From positions 1 to 64,000 of the forward strand of contig MEOH01000016.1 in the NCBI GenBank assembly GCA_001769535.1: DNA of 64,000 bases, read 5' to 3'. Below the pieces are notes generated by a model. It was given only the letters and a program-made list of their open reading frames with translations, was not told the origin of the DNA and searched no databases. Shown here piece after piece: positions 35,729 through 45,356 of the stretch. Position 1 is the first letter of the stretch. Every line of letters begins with the position of its first letter. The stretch comes from Bacteroidetes bacterium GWF2_38_335. Lineage in GTDB: Bacteria; Bacteroidota; Bacteroidia; Bacteroidales; GWF2-38-335. The position numbers and the translations under genes are program-made.

Positions 35729-38700
35729 ATGATTACCATCAAAGGCGCATCTGAAAACAATCTGAAAAACATTGATGTTTCGATTCCGGAAAATAAACTT
35801 ACTGTTATTACAGGTGTTTCAGGATCTGGTAAGTCCTCGCTGGCCTTTGACATTTTATTCAACGAAGGCCAACGCCGATATCTCGAATCATTTTCATCAT
35901 ACGCCGGTCAATACTTAAAAAAACTGAAACGCCCTGCTTTTGAAAGCATTTCCGGATTGTCCCCTGCTATCTCAATCAGCCAGTCTGTGGTCAATAACAA
36001 TCCACGCAGCACGGTAGGTACTTTATCTGAAATTTATGATTTTCTGCGACTTCTCTTTGCCCGGCTGGGTAAATCTGAAAATAACAATACCAATCCTTCT
36101 CTCAGTCTCTTTTCGTTCAACTCACATGTTGGCGCCTGTCCAAAGTGCAAAGGCATAGGTGTTGAAGATGAAATTGACTTGGAAACCCTGATCAGTGATC
36201 CTGAACTGACTATCAGACAGGGCGCTCTGACACTAACCACTCCCAACGGATATATTATTTATTCGCAGGTAACCATGGATGTGCTCGATCAGGTTTGTCA
36301 TGCCGAAGGTTTTAATGTGGATATCAAGTGGAAGGATCTTACAGAATATCAGAAAAATATCATCCTTTACGGTACCGGAAAAATAAAAATTCCTTTTGGA
36401 AAACATACACTTGAATCCAGAATGAAATGGAGTGGGATTACTGCCAAACCCAGAGAAGAAGGTTATTACAGGGGTATTGTTCCCATCATGTCTGAAATTC
36501 TGAAACGCGACCGGAATCCGAACATCCTGCGATTTGCCAAATCTGTTCCATGCACTGAATGTGGCGGAACCCGGCTGAACAAAGATGCTCTGAAATATGA
36601 GATCTCAGGAATGAACATAGCCCGGTTTAACGAATTGAGTATTGAAAGCTTAAATATTATTATTCAGAATTTATCGCTGCCCGATAAACAGATGGCTGTT
36701 GCCAATCCAGTGATAAAATCTATTCTCAAACGAACAGGATTGCTGGTTGAACTCGGATTGGGGTACCTGACTTCTCACCGCGAATCCTCATCACTTTCTG
36801 GAGGCGAGTCGCAGAGGATCAGATTGGCAAAGCAGATTTGCTCAGAATTGCACGGACTACTATATGTTCTTGATGAACCATCGGTCGGACTTCATCAGCA
36901 TGACAATGAAAAGTTGATTAAAGTGCTGCGGATGCTTGTCAACCACGGAAACACTGTGGTGGTGGTTGAACATGACGAAGAAACCATACGCAATGCCGAC
37001 TGGATCATTGATATCGGTCCGGATGCCGGTATAAACGGTGGTGAAGTGATTTTCTGCGGTGAAGCATCTGATTTTTTCAATAAAAAACATGTGCCGGGCA
37101 GTAAAACACACGAATATTACCTGACAGATAAAGTGCGTGAAATAAACAGAATGATTGCAAACGGCGAGCCCTTTCATATTGACCAAGCCGACGCCCATAA
37201 TCTTAAAAATATTTCAGCCACATTTATTTCAGGTGCCCTCAATGTCATCACAGGGGTTTCGGGTGCTGGAAAATCCAGTCTGGTTGAAGAATTAATAAAA
37301 AAGACCCTGAACCGGAAAGTTAATGGAGGCGGGCTGTTTGACAGACTGATTCACATTGACCAGTCGCCCATCGGACGAACACCCCGATCAAATCCGGCAA
37401 CTTACACAAAGCTTTTCGATTACATCAGGGATATTTTTGGAAAATTACCCGAATCAGTGTCACTTGGGTGGGATAAAAGCCGCTTTTCGTTCAATAATAC
37501 AGGCGGCAGGTGCGAAGCATGCGAGGGAGCCGGTGTCATCAGCATTGGCATGCACTTTCTTGGTAATGTGGATGTGCTGTGCGAAAAATGCAACGGAAAA
37601 AGATTCAATGATGAAACACTTGAGATAAAATACAAAGGTTATAATATTTTTGACATTCTTGAACTGTCATTCAGCGAGGCAGAAAAAGTTTTTGAAGATC
37701 ATCCCAACGCTTTAAGGATTATCAAAACCATAAATGAGCTCGGGCTCTCCTATTTAAAACTCGGGCAATCCGCCATGACCATTTCAGGTGGAGAAGCCCA
37801 AAGGGTAAAGCTGGCCGCCGAACTGGCTAAATCTGCCAAAGGGAAAGTCATTTATATTTTAGACGAACCTACCACCGGTTTGCATGCGTATGATATTGAA
37901 ATTCTGATAGATTCATTAAAAAAACTTATCAAAAAAGGTCATACCGTCCTGGTGATTGAGCACAGCATGGAAATCATTTCGTGTGCCGACAGAATCATTG
38001 ATCTGGGTCCGGGCAGCGGAAATAACGGAGGCGAGATTGTAGCCCAGTGCACGCCTGAAAAACTTATTGAAGTAAAAGCATCCAAAACCGGAAAAGCATT
38101 ACAGTATTATTTGAAAAGAAAAATCAGGAAAATTGATTTTTTATCAGATCAAAAAAGCAATGCTCAAATTGAATTTACGGGAATCACAACTAACAATCTC
38201 AAAAAAATTGATGTCAGTATTCCGGTAAACAAAATTACTGTCGTAACCGGTTTATCAGGCAGTGGTAAATCATCTCTGGCATTCGATACCATTTATTCAG
38301 AGGGACAGAACAGGTATCTTGAAAATTTCCCATCATGGGTTCGCCGACATATATCAAAATCCGGTCAGGGCAGCTTCGAAACCTGCAATGGACTTATGCC
38401 TGCCATTGCCATCAGTCAGCAATTCAGAATAAAAAACCCGCGATCAACGGTTGGAACGGTCTCAGAAATCTATGATTTATACAGATTGTTATACTCACGG
38501 GCAGGCGTTTCAGAAAAAAAATTCCCTGCATCTGCATTCTCCTTCAATAATGAATCAGGTGCCTGTGAACATTGTAAGGGATTGGGATTTATCAGAACTG
38601 TGGACCCTGATAAATTTGTGAGTTTTCCTGAAAAATCAATCTACGAAGGAGCTTTTGGCAATCATAAAGCCGGGAAATTTTATGGTGATCCTTACGGACA

Positions 38701-40492
38701 ATATATTGCCACACTATTAACTATAGAAAAAAAGTTGGGCAATGATTTTTCGGTCTCCTGGAAAAACCTTGATCAAAAATCCAAAGAAATCATTTTTGAG
38801 GGAACAGGTGAAACTGAATACGAGGTAGATTGGAATTACAAAAGAAAAGATCGCACCGGAACTTTTAAGTTCAAAACAAAATGGCCCGGATTGCGTCAGC
38901 ATATTTCTGAGGAATATAAAAGAAAGCATGCCGATAAAAGGGCTGGTGCACTCGAAGACATCATGTCAGATACAACTTGTCCATTCTGTAAAGGAATGAA
39001 ACTAAAACCCGAAGTTCTTGATGTATCCTTTGCCGGAAAAAATATTTCAGAACTGGGAAATATGTCCTTTAAATCAGCTTCCGTTTTTTTAAACATGTTG
39101 ACAAATAAATCATTAGCTCAAAATCAACTGGATATTTTAAATGAGATTCTACCATCACTGAACCTAAAATTTGAATCATTCAGCGATTTGGGAATTGCTT
39201 ATCTCTCAGCAAACCGCACCATCTCATCACTTTCAGGAGGCGAATTACACAGATGCCGGCTTGCTACGCAACTTTATTCAGGACTTTCAAACCTCATTTA
39301 CATTTTAGATGAGCCCACGGCAGGACTTCATGATAAAGACACTTCCAATCTACTTAAACTGATCAGAAAACTTCAGAAAAACAACAACACCATCATCATT
39401 TCAGAACATGACCCGATTGTGATCAGCGAAGCCGATTACATAATAGATATTGGTCCGGGCAGCGGAACCAACGGAGGAAAAATTGTTGCCAAAGGCAGTT
39501 TTGAAAGCATCCTGAATCATCCAGAATCAGTTACAGGCAAAGCCATTTTACAAAATCTGAAGCCGCAAAAAGGAATTCGCAAACAAGGCCAGGGAATTGT
39601 CATAAAAGGAGCCAGGGCCAACAATCTCAAAAACATTGATGTTTCGATATCTTCGGGAATCCTCACCGTAATAACAGGAGTTTCGGGCAGTGGAAAAACC
39701 AGTCTGCTTGAAGAAGTGATTAACGGATCCTTTGAAAAAAGAAAAGCTCAGCATTGCGTGTCAATTGATGGCATGGAAAACTTTGACAAAGTCATTGCCA
39801 TTATCTCCGGAGCAACAACATTCGGCAATTCCGGAACAGTAGGAACATATTCAGGTTTGTGGGATCTGGTCAGGGATGAGATGGCCTCATTAAAAGAAGC
39901 AAAGGAAAAAGGGCTGACAAAAAATCATTTTTCGCATAATTCTGCATTGGGAAAATGCCCGCATTGTAAAGGTCAGGGAGAAATAAAAATGAGCATGGAT
40001 TTTATGGCTGATGTTTTTATTACCTGTGATGAATGTAATGGAGACAGATTTAATGCCGAAGTGCTTGGGTTCGAACACAAGGGAAAGAATATCCGGGAAA
40101 TTATGGACCTGAGTATTTCTGAATTGTCAGCATTTTTCAGTGAGAACAGAGCCATTAAATCATTGGCTCAATTATTCAGGAAAGCCGGACTTGATTATTT
40201 ATGTGCTGGTCAGTCCACCAACACGCTGTCAGGAGGAGAAAAGCAAAGATTAAAATTGGTTTCGGCGTTAGCCGGAAATATCAAATCAAACTGTTTATTT
40301 TTGTTTGATGAACCCACAACCGGTTTGCACATCAACGACACAATAAAATTACTGGAGTTTTTCAACGAACTACTTGTCCAGGGGCACACCATCATTGTCA
40401 CAGAGCACAACCGTCAGGTCATTGATTATGCTGATTATATTATTGAAATGGGGCCCGGAGCGGGAGAAGAAGGGGGAAGCATTGTTAATTGA
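35729..40492 (+). CDS. Double-length UvrA-like ABC ATPase lacking UvrB-binding domains
   Basis: A 1587-residue protein made of two UvrA-like units in tandem (about 1-790 and 805-1587), hence four ABC ATPase halves. Walker A motifs start at residues 29, 509, 841 and 1317. Each half has its zinc-finger Cys pairs, an LSGGE-type signature (MTISGGE in the second) and an intact DEP-T/S-x-GLH Walker B. Walker A spacing within each unit is about 480 residues instead of about 610 in canonical UvrA, because the sequence passes directly from EIYDFLRLLFARLG to the FSFNS...CPKC region; the UvrB-binding domain is absent from both units. Half 4 is most divergent (GATTFGNSGTVGTYS replaces SPIGRTPRSNPATYT). 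Probably not the repair UvrA; a resistance or nucleic-acid-surveillance role is possible. Confidence 0.92.
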   Translation: MITIKGASENNLKNIDVSIPENKLTVITGVSGSGKSSLAFDILFNEGQRRYLESFSSYAGQYLKKLKRPAFESISGLSPAISISQSVVNNNPRSTVGTLSEIYDFLRLLFARLGKSENNNTNPSLSLFSFNSHVGACPKCKGIGVEDEIDLETLISDPELTIRQGALTLTTPNGYIIYSQVTMDVLDQVCHAEGFNVDIKWKDLTEYQKNIILYGTGKIKIPFGKHTLESRMKWSGITAKPREEGYYRGIVPIMSEILKRDRNPNILRFAKSVPCTECGGTRLNKDALKYEISGMNIARFNELSIESLNIIIQNLSLPDKQMAVANPVIKSILKRTGLLVELGLGYLTSHRESSSLSGGESQRIRLAKQICSELHGLLYVLDEPSVGLHQHDNEKLIKVLRMLVNHGNTVVVVEHDEETIRNADWIIDIGPDAGINGGEVIFCGEASDFFNKKHVPGSKTHEYYLTDKVREINRMIANGEPFHIDQADAHNLKNISATFISGALNVITGVSGAGKSSLVEELIKKTLNRKVNGGGLFDRLIHIDQSPIGRTPRSNPATYTKLFDYIRDIFGKLPESVSLGWDKSRFSFNNTGGRCEACEGAGVISIGMHFLGNVDVLCEKCNGKRFNDETLEIKYKGYNIFDILELSFSEAEKVFEDHPNALRIIKTINELGLSYLKLGQSAMTISGGEAQRVKLAAELAKSAKGKVIYILDEPTTGLHAYDIEILIDSLKKLIKKGHTVLVIEHSMEIISCADRIIDLGPGSGNNGGEIVAQCTPEKLIEVKASKTGKALQYYLKRKIRKIDFLSDQKSNAQIEFTGITTNNLKKIDVSIPVNKITVVTGLSGSGKSSLAFDTIYSEGQNRYLENFPSWVRRHISKSGQGSFETCNGLMPAIAISQQFRIKNPRSTVGTVSEIYDLYRLLYSRAGVSEKKFPASAFSFNNESGACEHCKGLGFIRTVDPDKFVSFPEKSIYEGAFGNHKAGKFYGDPYGQYIATLLTIEKKLGNDFSVSWKNLDQKSKEIIFEGTGETEYEVDWNYKRKDRTGTFKFKTKWPGLRQHISEEYKRKHADKRAGALEDIMSDTTCPFCKGMKLKPEVLDVSFAGKNISELGNMSFKSASVFLNMLTNKSLAQNQLDILNEILPSLNLKFESFSDLGIAYLSANRTISSLSGGELHRCRLATQLYSGLSNLIYILDEPTAGLHDKDTSNLLKLIRKLQKNNNTIIISEHDPIVISEADYIIDIGPGSGTNGGKIVAKGSFESILNHPESVTGKAILQNLKPQKGIRKQGQGIVIKGARANNLKNIDVSISSGILTVITGVSGSGKTSLLEEVINGSFEKRKAQHCVSIDGMENFDKVIAIISGATTFGNSGTVGTYSGLWDLVRDEMASLKEAKEKGLTKNHFSHNSALGKCPHCKGQGEIKMSMDFMADVFITCDECNGDRFNAEVLGFEHKGKNIREIMDLSISELSAFFSENRAIKSLAQLFRKAGLDYLCAGQSTNTLSGGEKQRLKLVSALAGNIKSNCLFLFDEPTTGLHINDTIKLLEFFNELLVQGHTIIVTEHNRQVIDYADYIIEMGPGAGEEGGSIVN

Positions 40493-40556
40493 AAGATTGG
40501 GGTTGTGGGTTTTTGGCTTGATGGGACTTTATAATCTTACCTTCTAATTAATTTAA

Positions 40557-40679
40557 TCATTCATTTCCGCCGGAAAAAGGTTTTTTGTTCTAAGGTGGTT
40601 ATGGTCGGCGGTTTGGTTTCTTTAATTTATTAAACTCCAGCTTGAAAGCCGGGGCTGAATTGAGCCGGCCTTACAGGCA
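40557..40679 (-). repeat. Dispersed intergenic repeat, copy B
   Basis: The reverse complement of this segment matches the two blocks of copy A at 1844-1998, but without about 35 bp of its interior. Shared stretches include CTCAATTCAGCCCCGGCTT and TTCCGGCGGAAATGAATGA. It lies between the UvrA-like gene and mutS. Confidence 0.85.
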
Positions 40680-40708
40680 TGGATTGCGGGAGATAAAACT
40701 TCATCTAC

Positions 40709-40787
40709 TTTAATGACTTTCAACTTTATGGACTTTCGACTTTAATGACTTTCGACTTTATGGACTTTCAACTTTATAGACTTCCCC
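40709..40787 (+). repeat. 16-bp tandem repeat, about 4.6 units
   Basis: Units of 16 bp of the form TTTAATGACTTTCAAC and TTTATGGACTTTCGAC alternate (AATG/ATGG), followed by a partial unit and a run of eight or nine C. The alternation suggests that a 32-bp pair was duplicated. It ends about 55 bp upstream of the mutS -7 box. Confidence 0.88.
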
Positions 40788-40842
40788 CCCAATATTTATT
40801 AACATTAAATCAACCCTGCTATTAATCAATAATCAATAATCA

Positions 40843-40850
40843 TATATTTG
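40843..40850 (+). promoter_or_regulatory. -7 box of mutS
   Basis: TATATTTG matches TAnnTTTG and lies 18 bp before the mutS ATG, which implies a very short leader. Confidence 0.6.
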
Positions 40851-40867
40851 CAAACCAATATAATGAC

Positions 40868-43486
40868 ATGTCAAAAAGCGGAACCGAAGTTAAAACGCCT
40901 TTAATGGATCAATACAACAGGATCAAGGCACAACATCCTGAGGCAATTTTATTGTTCAGAGTGGGCGATTTTTACGAAACCTTTGGTTCAGATGCGGTAA
41001 AAGCAAGCGAAATACTTGGAATTACACTGACAAAAAGAGCAAACGGAGCAGCAACATTTGTTGACCTTGCAGGCTTTCCGTACCATGCGCTGGACACCTA
41101 TCTGCCTAAGTTAGTGCGGGCCGGACAAAGAGTTGCAATCTGCGAACAGCTTGAGGATCCAAAAATGACAAAAACGATTGTCAAAAGAGGCGTTACCGAA
41201 TTGGTTACACCCGGGGTTTCCTTTAACGACCATGTTTTGGACCACCGTGAAAATAATTTCCTTGCGGCTGTCCATCTCGATAAAAATTTTGCGGGTGTTG
41301 CTTTCCTCGATATTTCCACCGGTGAGTTTTTAACTTCACAAGGCAATTTTGAATATATTGACAAGCTCCTGCAAAGTTTTCAACCCAAAGAAGTGCTTTT
41401 TGAAAGAAACAAGAAAAACCTGTTCAGGGATCTTTTCGGCGACAAATTTTATACCTTCATGATGGATGACTGGGTTTTTACCCGCGAGTCGGCTACCGAA
41501 AGACTGCATAAGCAATTCGAAGTCAAATCACTAAAAGGCTTTGGTGTTCAAGAACTTGACTACGGAGTAATTGCTTCAGGGGCAATTCTTCTTTATCTTG
41601 ACCTTACCCAGCATAACCAAATTCAACACCTGACTAATTTATCAAGAATAGAGGAAGACAAATACGTTTGGCTCGATAAATTTACCATCAGGAATCTGGA
41701 ACTTTTTCACAGTGTTCATGAAGGTGCAAAAACACTTACTGATGTAATTGACCGAACATCATCCCCTATGGGTGCCCGAATGTTGAAAAGGTGGATTGCA
41801 CTTCCCATGAAAGACATTCAGCCAATTGAAGAGCGTTTGGATGTGGTTGAATATTTTTTCAAAAACCATGAGATTAAAGATTATATTTCTTCACAGATAA
41901 AAGTGGTGGGCGACCTTGAAAGATTGATATCCAAGGTTGCGGCGATGCGAATAAATCCAAGGGAAATAGTGCAGTTGTCACGATCACTTGATGCCATTAT
42001 TCCGGTTAAAGATCACTGCCTTCAATCTGACAACATCAACCTGAAGAAACTTGGCGAGCAGCTCCACGATTGTCAGTTCATCAGGGAGAAAATCAAAAAA
42101 GAAATCAGTACAGATCCACCCAACCTTATAAACAAGGGAAATGTAATTGCTGCGGGAGTATCTGTCGAATTGGATGATCTCAGGAATATACAGAATTCAG
42201 GCAAGGATTATCTGATCGAAATGCAGCAGCGAGAGATTGAAAGAACAGGAATCCCAAGTCTGAAAATAACATTTAACAATGTGTTCGGATACTATATTGA
42301 AGTCCGCAACACCCACAAAGACAAGGTTCCCACCGATTGGATCAGAAAACAAACTTTAGTCAGTGCAGAAAGGTACATCACATCAGAACTAAAGGAATAT
42401 GAATCAAAAATCCTTGGTGCTGAAGAAAAAATTCAGGAGCTTGAAAACAGAATTTATAATGATTTGGTCATGTCACTGGCCGACTATATAATGCCTGTTC
42501 AGCTAAATGCTTCGGTTATTGCGCGACTTGACTGTCTGCTTTCGTTTGCCACAATTGCATTGGCGAATAATTACTGCAGACCAGTGATAAACGATTCCGA
42601 AATCATCGATATAAAAGATGGCCGTCACCCGGTTATTGAAAAGCAATTACCACCCGGCGAAGCTTATGTTCCCAATGATGTGTTTCTTGACCGCGACGAC
42701 CAGCAAATCATTATAATTACCGGTCCGAATATGGCAGGAAAATCAGCTCTGCTCAGGCAGGTTGCGCTGATAACCCTAATGGCCCAGATGGGAAGTTTTG
42801 TTCCGGCTCAATCGGCAGCAATCGGACTGGTTGACAAAATATTTACCAGAGTTGGGGCTTCAGACAATATTTCGTTAGGGGAATCAACCTTTATGATGGA
42901 AATGAACGAAGCCGCCAGCATTCTCAATAATATTTCCACCAGAAGTCTGATTTTACTCGATGAAATAGGCCGGGGTACCAGCACCTACGATGGCATCTCT
43001 ATTGCCTGGGCAATTGTTGAATACATCCATGAACATCCTACAGCCAGGGCAAAAACCCTGTTTGCTACCCATTACCATGAACTGAATGAAATGGAAAAAA
43101 CATTTTTCAGGATAAAAAATTACAATGTAACGGTAAAAGAGGTCAAGAACAAAGTAATATTTCTCAGGAAGCTTGAACGGGGCGGTGTTGAACACAGTTT
43201 CGGCATCCATGTCGCACGCATGGCAGGCATGCCCAAATCGGTAGTGAAAAGAGCCGGAGAAATCCTCAAGACACTTGAAAAGACTGATGATAATAAAAAT
43301 ATAACCAAAGAAGTAGACGCTATAGCAGGCTCACGCGAAGGAATGCAGCTAAGTTTCTTTCAGCTTGACGACCCTGTTTTAAAACAAATCAGGGATGAGA
43401 TTGCCGGAATGGATATCAACACCCTTACTCCGCTTGAAGCTTTAAATAAGCTAAATGAGATAAAGAAGATATCCGGATTGAAATAA
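40868..43486 (+). CDS. mutS: DNA mismatch repair protein MutS
   Basis: An 872-residue mismatch-recognition ATPase. The mismatch-binding F-x-E motif is Phe35-Tyr-Glu37 (GDFYETFG). Connector, lever and clamp domains follow. The C-terminal ATPase has Walker [14 protein letters not shown], Walker [17 protein letters not shown] and the [10 protein letters not shown] segment, and a helix-turn-helix tail. Length and motif set indicate MutS1 rather than MutS2. MutL is not adjacent. Two close ATGs exist (40863 in another frame; 40868 used). Confidence 0.98.
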   Translation: MSKSGTEVKTPLMDQYNRIKAQHPEAILLFRVGDFYETFGSDAVKASEILGITLTKRANGAATFVDLAGFPYHALDTYLPKLVRAGQRVAICEQLEDPKMTKTIVKRGVTELVTPGVSFNDHVLDHRENNFLAAVHLDKNFAGVAFLDISTGEFLTSQGNFEYIDKLLQSFQPKEVLFERNKKNLFRDLFGDKFYTFMMDDWVFTRESATERLHKQFEVKSLKGFGVQELDYGVIASGAILLYLDLTQHNQIQHLTNLSRIEEDKYVWLDKFTIRNLELFHSVHEGAKTLTDVIDRTSSPMGARMLKRWIALPMKDIQPIEERLDVVEYFFKNHEIKDYISSQIKVVGDLERLISKVAAMRINPREIVQLSRSLDAIIPVKDHCLQSDNINLKKLGEQLHDCQFIREKIKKEISTDPPNLINKGNVIAAGVSVELDDLRNIQNSGKDYLIEMQQREIERTGIPSLKITFNNVFGYYIEVRNTHKDKVPTDWIRKQTLVSAERYITSELKEYESKILGAEEKIQELENRIYNDLVMSLADYIMPVQLNASVIARLDCLLSFATIALANNYCRPVINDSEIIDIKDGRHPVIEKQLPPGEAYVPNDVFLDRDDQQIIIITGPNMAGKSALLRQVALITLMAQMGSFVPAQSAAIGLVDKIFTRVGASDNISLGESTFMMEMNEAASILNNISTRSLILLDEIGRGTSTYDGISIAWAIVEYIHEHPTARAKTLFATHYHELNEMEKTFFRIKNYNVTVKEVKNKVIFLRKLERGGVEHSFGIHVARMAGMPKSVVKRAGEILKTLEKTDDNKNITKEVDAIAGSREGMQLSFFQLDDPVLKQIRDEIAGMDINTLTPLEALNKLNEIKKISGLK

Positions 43487-43537
43487 CATGAGTACGGGGA
43501 TGTAAATAATAAGAGCGAAATCTTTTTTAAAAAATAT

Positions 43538-43567
43538 TTTGCATTATTGAAAAAATTAGTATTTTTG
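43538..43567 (+). promoter_or_regulatory. Promoter of the tRNA-Gly/tRNA-Leu unit
   Basis: TTTG (43538-43541), an 18-bp spacer and TATTTTTG (43560-43567), close to consensus, 10 bp before the tRNA-Gly 5' end. Confidence 0.8.
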
Positions 43568-43577
43568 CAATCCCAAT

Positions 43578-43650
<73 letters not shown>

Positions 43651-43651
43651 C

Positions 43652-43677
43652 AAACCCGGTTTTCGGGGTTTTTTTTT
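43652..43677 (+). terminator. Terminator-like hairpin after tRNA-Gly
   Basis: AAACCCG/CGGGGTTT stem with a short loop and a long T run. It may end tRNA-Gly transcripts or separate tRNA-Gly from tRNA-Leu. Confidence 0.75.
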
Positions 43678-43704
43678 ACTGAAAACAGGATTGTTCTTTA
43701 AAAT

Positions 43705-43790
43705 GCCTTGGTGGCGGAATTGGTAGACGCGCAGGACTTAAAATCCTGTGGTTTGTAAAGACCGTGCCGGTTCGATTCCGGCCCGAGGTA
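43705..43790 (+). tRNA. tRNA-Leu (anticodon TAA)
   Basis: An 86-nt class II tRNA. Acceptor GCCTTGG/CCGAGGT (one G-T pair) with discriminator A, anticodon stem CAGGA/TCCTG around CTTAAAA (anticodon TAA), a long variable arm (TGGTTTGTAAAGACCG) and T arm GCCGG/CCGGC. CCA is not encoded. A damaged second copy lies at 44149-44274. Confidence 0.96.
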
Positions 43791-43795
43791 CAGAA

Positions 43796-43820
43796 AGCAG
43801 AGAATTGTCTCTGCTTTTTT
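43796..43820 (+). terminator. Terminator of tRNA-Leu
   Basis: AAGCAGAG/CTCTGCTT stem with loop AATTGT, then a T run, immediately 3' of the tRNA. Confidence 0.88.
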
Positions 43821-43864
43821 ATTATCACTTTTTTGATATTATGATAAATAATAATTTATAATAA

Positions 43865-44149
43865 ATGGCTACTGTTTATATCCTTTTCTCAGAAAATCTT
43901 AATGCTTTTTATACAGGAAGTTGTTTAAATATGGAACAAAGGTTTATTGACCATTTAACCCATAAATTCATTGATTCTTTTACTTCCAAAGCTTCTGATT
44001 GGGTTATTTTTCTTTCAATTGACAATTTGGAGTACCAGCAGGCCCGAAATATTGAAAAGCACATTAAATCAATGAAAAGCAAAAAATATATTATAAGTCT
44101 GAAAAATTACCCCGATTTAGTCAACAAATTAACTCACAGATTCTTATAG
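43865..44149 (+). CDS. GIY-YIG family endonuclease-like protein
   Basis: A 94-residue single-domain GIY-YIG protein. VYILFS near residue 4 and FYTGS near 15-19 form the divergent GIY...YIG pair. Arg26 follows in MEQRFIDHL, and the C-terminal half contains an acidic/helix segment (ARNIEKHIKSMKSKKY) typical of the small URI/UPF0213-like group. The size is that of stand-alone bacterial GIY-YIG proteins of unclear role. It lies between an intact tRNA-Leu and a broken tRNA-Leu copy, and its stop codon overlaps the start of the latter, which suggests that it arrived with, or mobilised, a tRNA segment. Confidence 0.85.
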   Translation: MATVYILFSENLNAFYTGSCLNMEQRFIDHLTHKFIDSFTSKASDWVIFLSIDNLEYQQARNIEKHIKSMKSKKYIISLKNYPDLVNKLTHRFL

Positions 44150-44274
44150 GTAGCGACCACGATAGCTTTCGGGGTGGTAGACGCGCTGGTCCCGATAGCT
44201 ATCGGGATAAAATCCTGTGGTTTGTAAAGACCGTGCCGGTTCGTCCCGATAGCTTTCGGTACCGGCCCGAGGTA
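44149..44274 (+). pseudogene. tRNA-Leu pseudogene with three palindromic insertions
   Basis: Aligns with tRNA-Leu (43705-43790) over nearly its full length. The variable arm and flanks (AAAATCCTGTGGTTTGTAAA) and the 3' acceptor half are unchanged, but three 16-bp palindromes interrupt it: CACGATAGCTTTCGGG (44158-44173) in the D loop, CCCGATAGCTATCGGG (44191-44206) in the anticodon loop and CCCGATAGCTTTCGGT (44245-44260) in the T loop. Each lies in a loop of the cloverleaf. The anticodon is destroyed and the 5' acceptor strand is replaced by the end of the GIY-YIG gene, so it cannot decode Leu. Confidence 0.88.
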
Positions 44275-44281
44275 GAATTTT

Positions 44282-44328
44282 AAGCGTGTATGTAATGCCA
44301 TGAATTGCATTGCATACACGCTTTTTTT
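44282..44328 (+). terminator. Strong terminator hairpin after the tRNA-Leu pseudogene
   Basis: Stem AAGCGTGTATG/CATACACGCTT extended by AATGC/GCATT across a T-G mismatch, 8-nt loop, then seven T residues. Confidence 0.9.
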
Positions 44329-44481
44329 ATTCCATTTATTACGAACATCAATTGTGCTTCATAAACAGAACTTAAATAATCTCAACCTGAAATAGTTTCA
44401 TAATTGAGAAAAAATGTATATTTGTTATTATATTCTTGTTTTTAAATGAAATACATCCCATACAGTTAAAACCAAAAATAA

Positions 44482-45354
44482 ATGAAAAATGCAGTACTTA
44501 TAACAATAACCCTAACTGCCTTTTTATACTCAAAAAGTCAAAATATTATCACTTGGTGTTATGCCAATGACAATACTTTTTATGGAATGACATACAACAA
44601 TTCATTTTTGGCAGGTTCTTTATTGACTGATTCTATTTCAGAATCTGATTACTACTTCGTCAATTATGATGGAGAACCAGTTTTATGCGCATATGTCCGT
44701 TCTGACAGTACCGGTAAAGTTTTTGCAGAATTTCCGGAAATGGGTAGTGCGCCTCCTGAAATAATGCTATATGATTTTTCCTTGCAAACTGGCGATACCA
44801 TTCATTATTATTACGGAGGATTTCCTCCAGATAATATAATTTATTTTCACCATTATAAAGTTGTTATTTCAACTGATTCTGTGTTGGTTAATTGCCAAAA
44901 AAGAAAAACACTTCTTTTGGAATCCTTTGGAGGAATGTACTATGAATCTCCACTTCATTTTTGGGTAGAAGGTTATGGCAGTTTGACCAGCAGGGGCTTT
45001 TTAAACCCTTTGGAGACTGATATTATTTTGGACGGAAGCTCATTCTTCTTCAATTGTCTTACAGAGAACGACACCTTACTATTTGGAACAGACCCCTGCT
45101 TTTGTAATTTATCAGATAATATTGTCAAACCCGAATTCCAAATTCCAAAAGTTTCTTTTTACAACTCAAACATAAGAACTGAATATGATTGGAAATATAC
45201 CGTCAAGGTTTTTGATGTCGCAGGAAGATTAAAATACAATGAAAAATGCGAGGGCAATCAGACAATAAATATCAACAAATTTGGCAAAGGATTATTCCTG
45301 ATAAATATTCAGACAGAAAAGCAATCTGCAAATTACAAATTTTTAATTGAGTAG
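44482..45354 (+). CDS. T9SS type A sorting-domain protein, unknown passenger
   Basis: A 290-residue secreted protein. A short N-terminal signal (about 1-19, ending SKSQ) is followed by a beta-rich passenger (20-215) with several Cys, of no recognised family. The C-terminal domain of about 75 residues (YTVKVFDVAGRLKY, then KGLFLINIQTEKQSANYKFLIE-like ending) is a typical type IX secretion sorting signal, so the protein should cross the outer membrane and be attached or released. A lipoprotein gene starts 2 bp after its stop; cotranscription is likely. Confidence 0.82.
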   Translation: MKNAVLITITLTAFLYSKSQNIITWCYANDNTFYGMTYNNSFLAGSLLTDSISESDYYFVNYDGEPVLCAYVRSDSTGKVFAEFPEMGSAPPEIMLYDFSLQTGDTIHYYYGGFPPDNIIYFHHYKVVISTDSVLVNCQKRKTLLLESFGGMYYESPLHFWVEGYGSLTSRGFLNPLETDIILDGSSFFFNCLTENDTLLFGTDPCFCNLSDNIVKPEFQIPKVSFYNSNIRTEYDWKYTVKVFDVAGRLKYNEKCEGNQTININKFGKGLFLINIQTEKQSANYKFLIE

Positions 45355-45356
45355 CT

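Larger units (their letters stand above)
40493..40867. other. Repeat-rich intergenic region upstream of mutS
   Basis: 375 bp with no credible gene. It contains dispersed repeat copy B (40557-40679), a 16-bp tandem array (40709-40787) and the mutS promoter (-7 box at 40843). Confidence 0.75.

Noticed and set aside
35729-40492. Canonical UvrA of nucleotide excision repair
   Set aside because: Double length and no UvrB-binding domain in either unit.
40709-40787. 16-bp tandem repeats as a CRISPR or origin iteron array
   Set aside because: Units are contiguous with no spacers, and no replication initiator or plasmid gene is near; it looks like simple tandem expansion.
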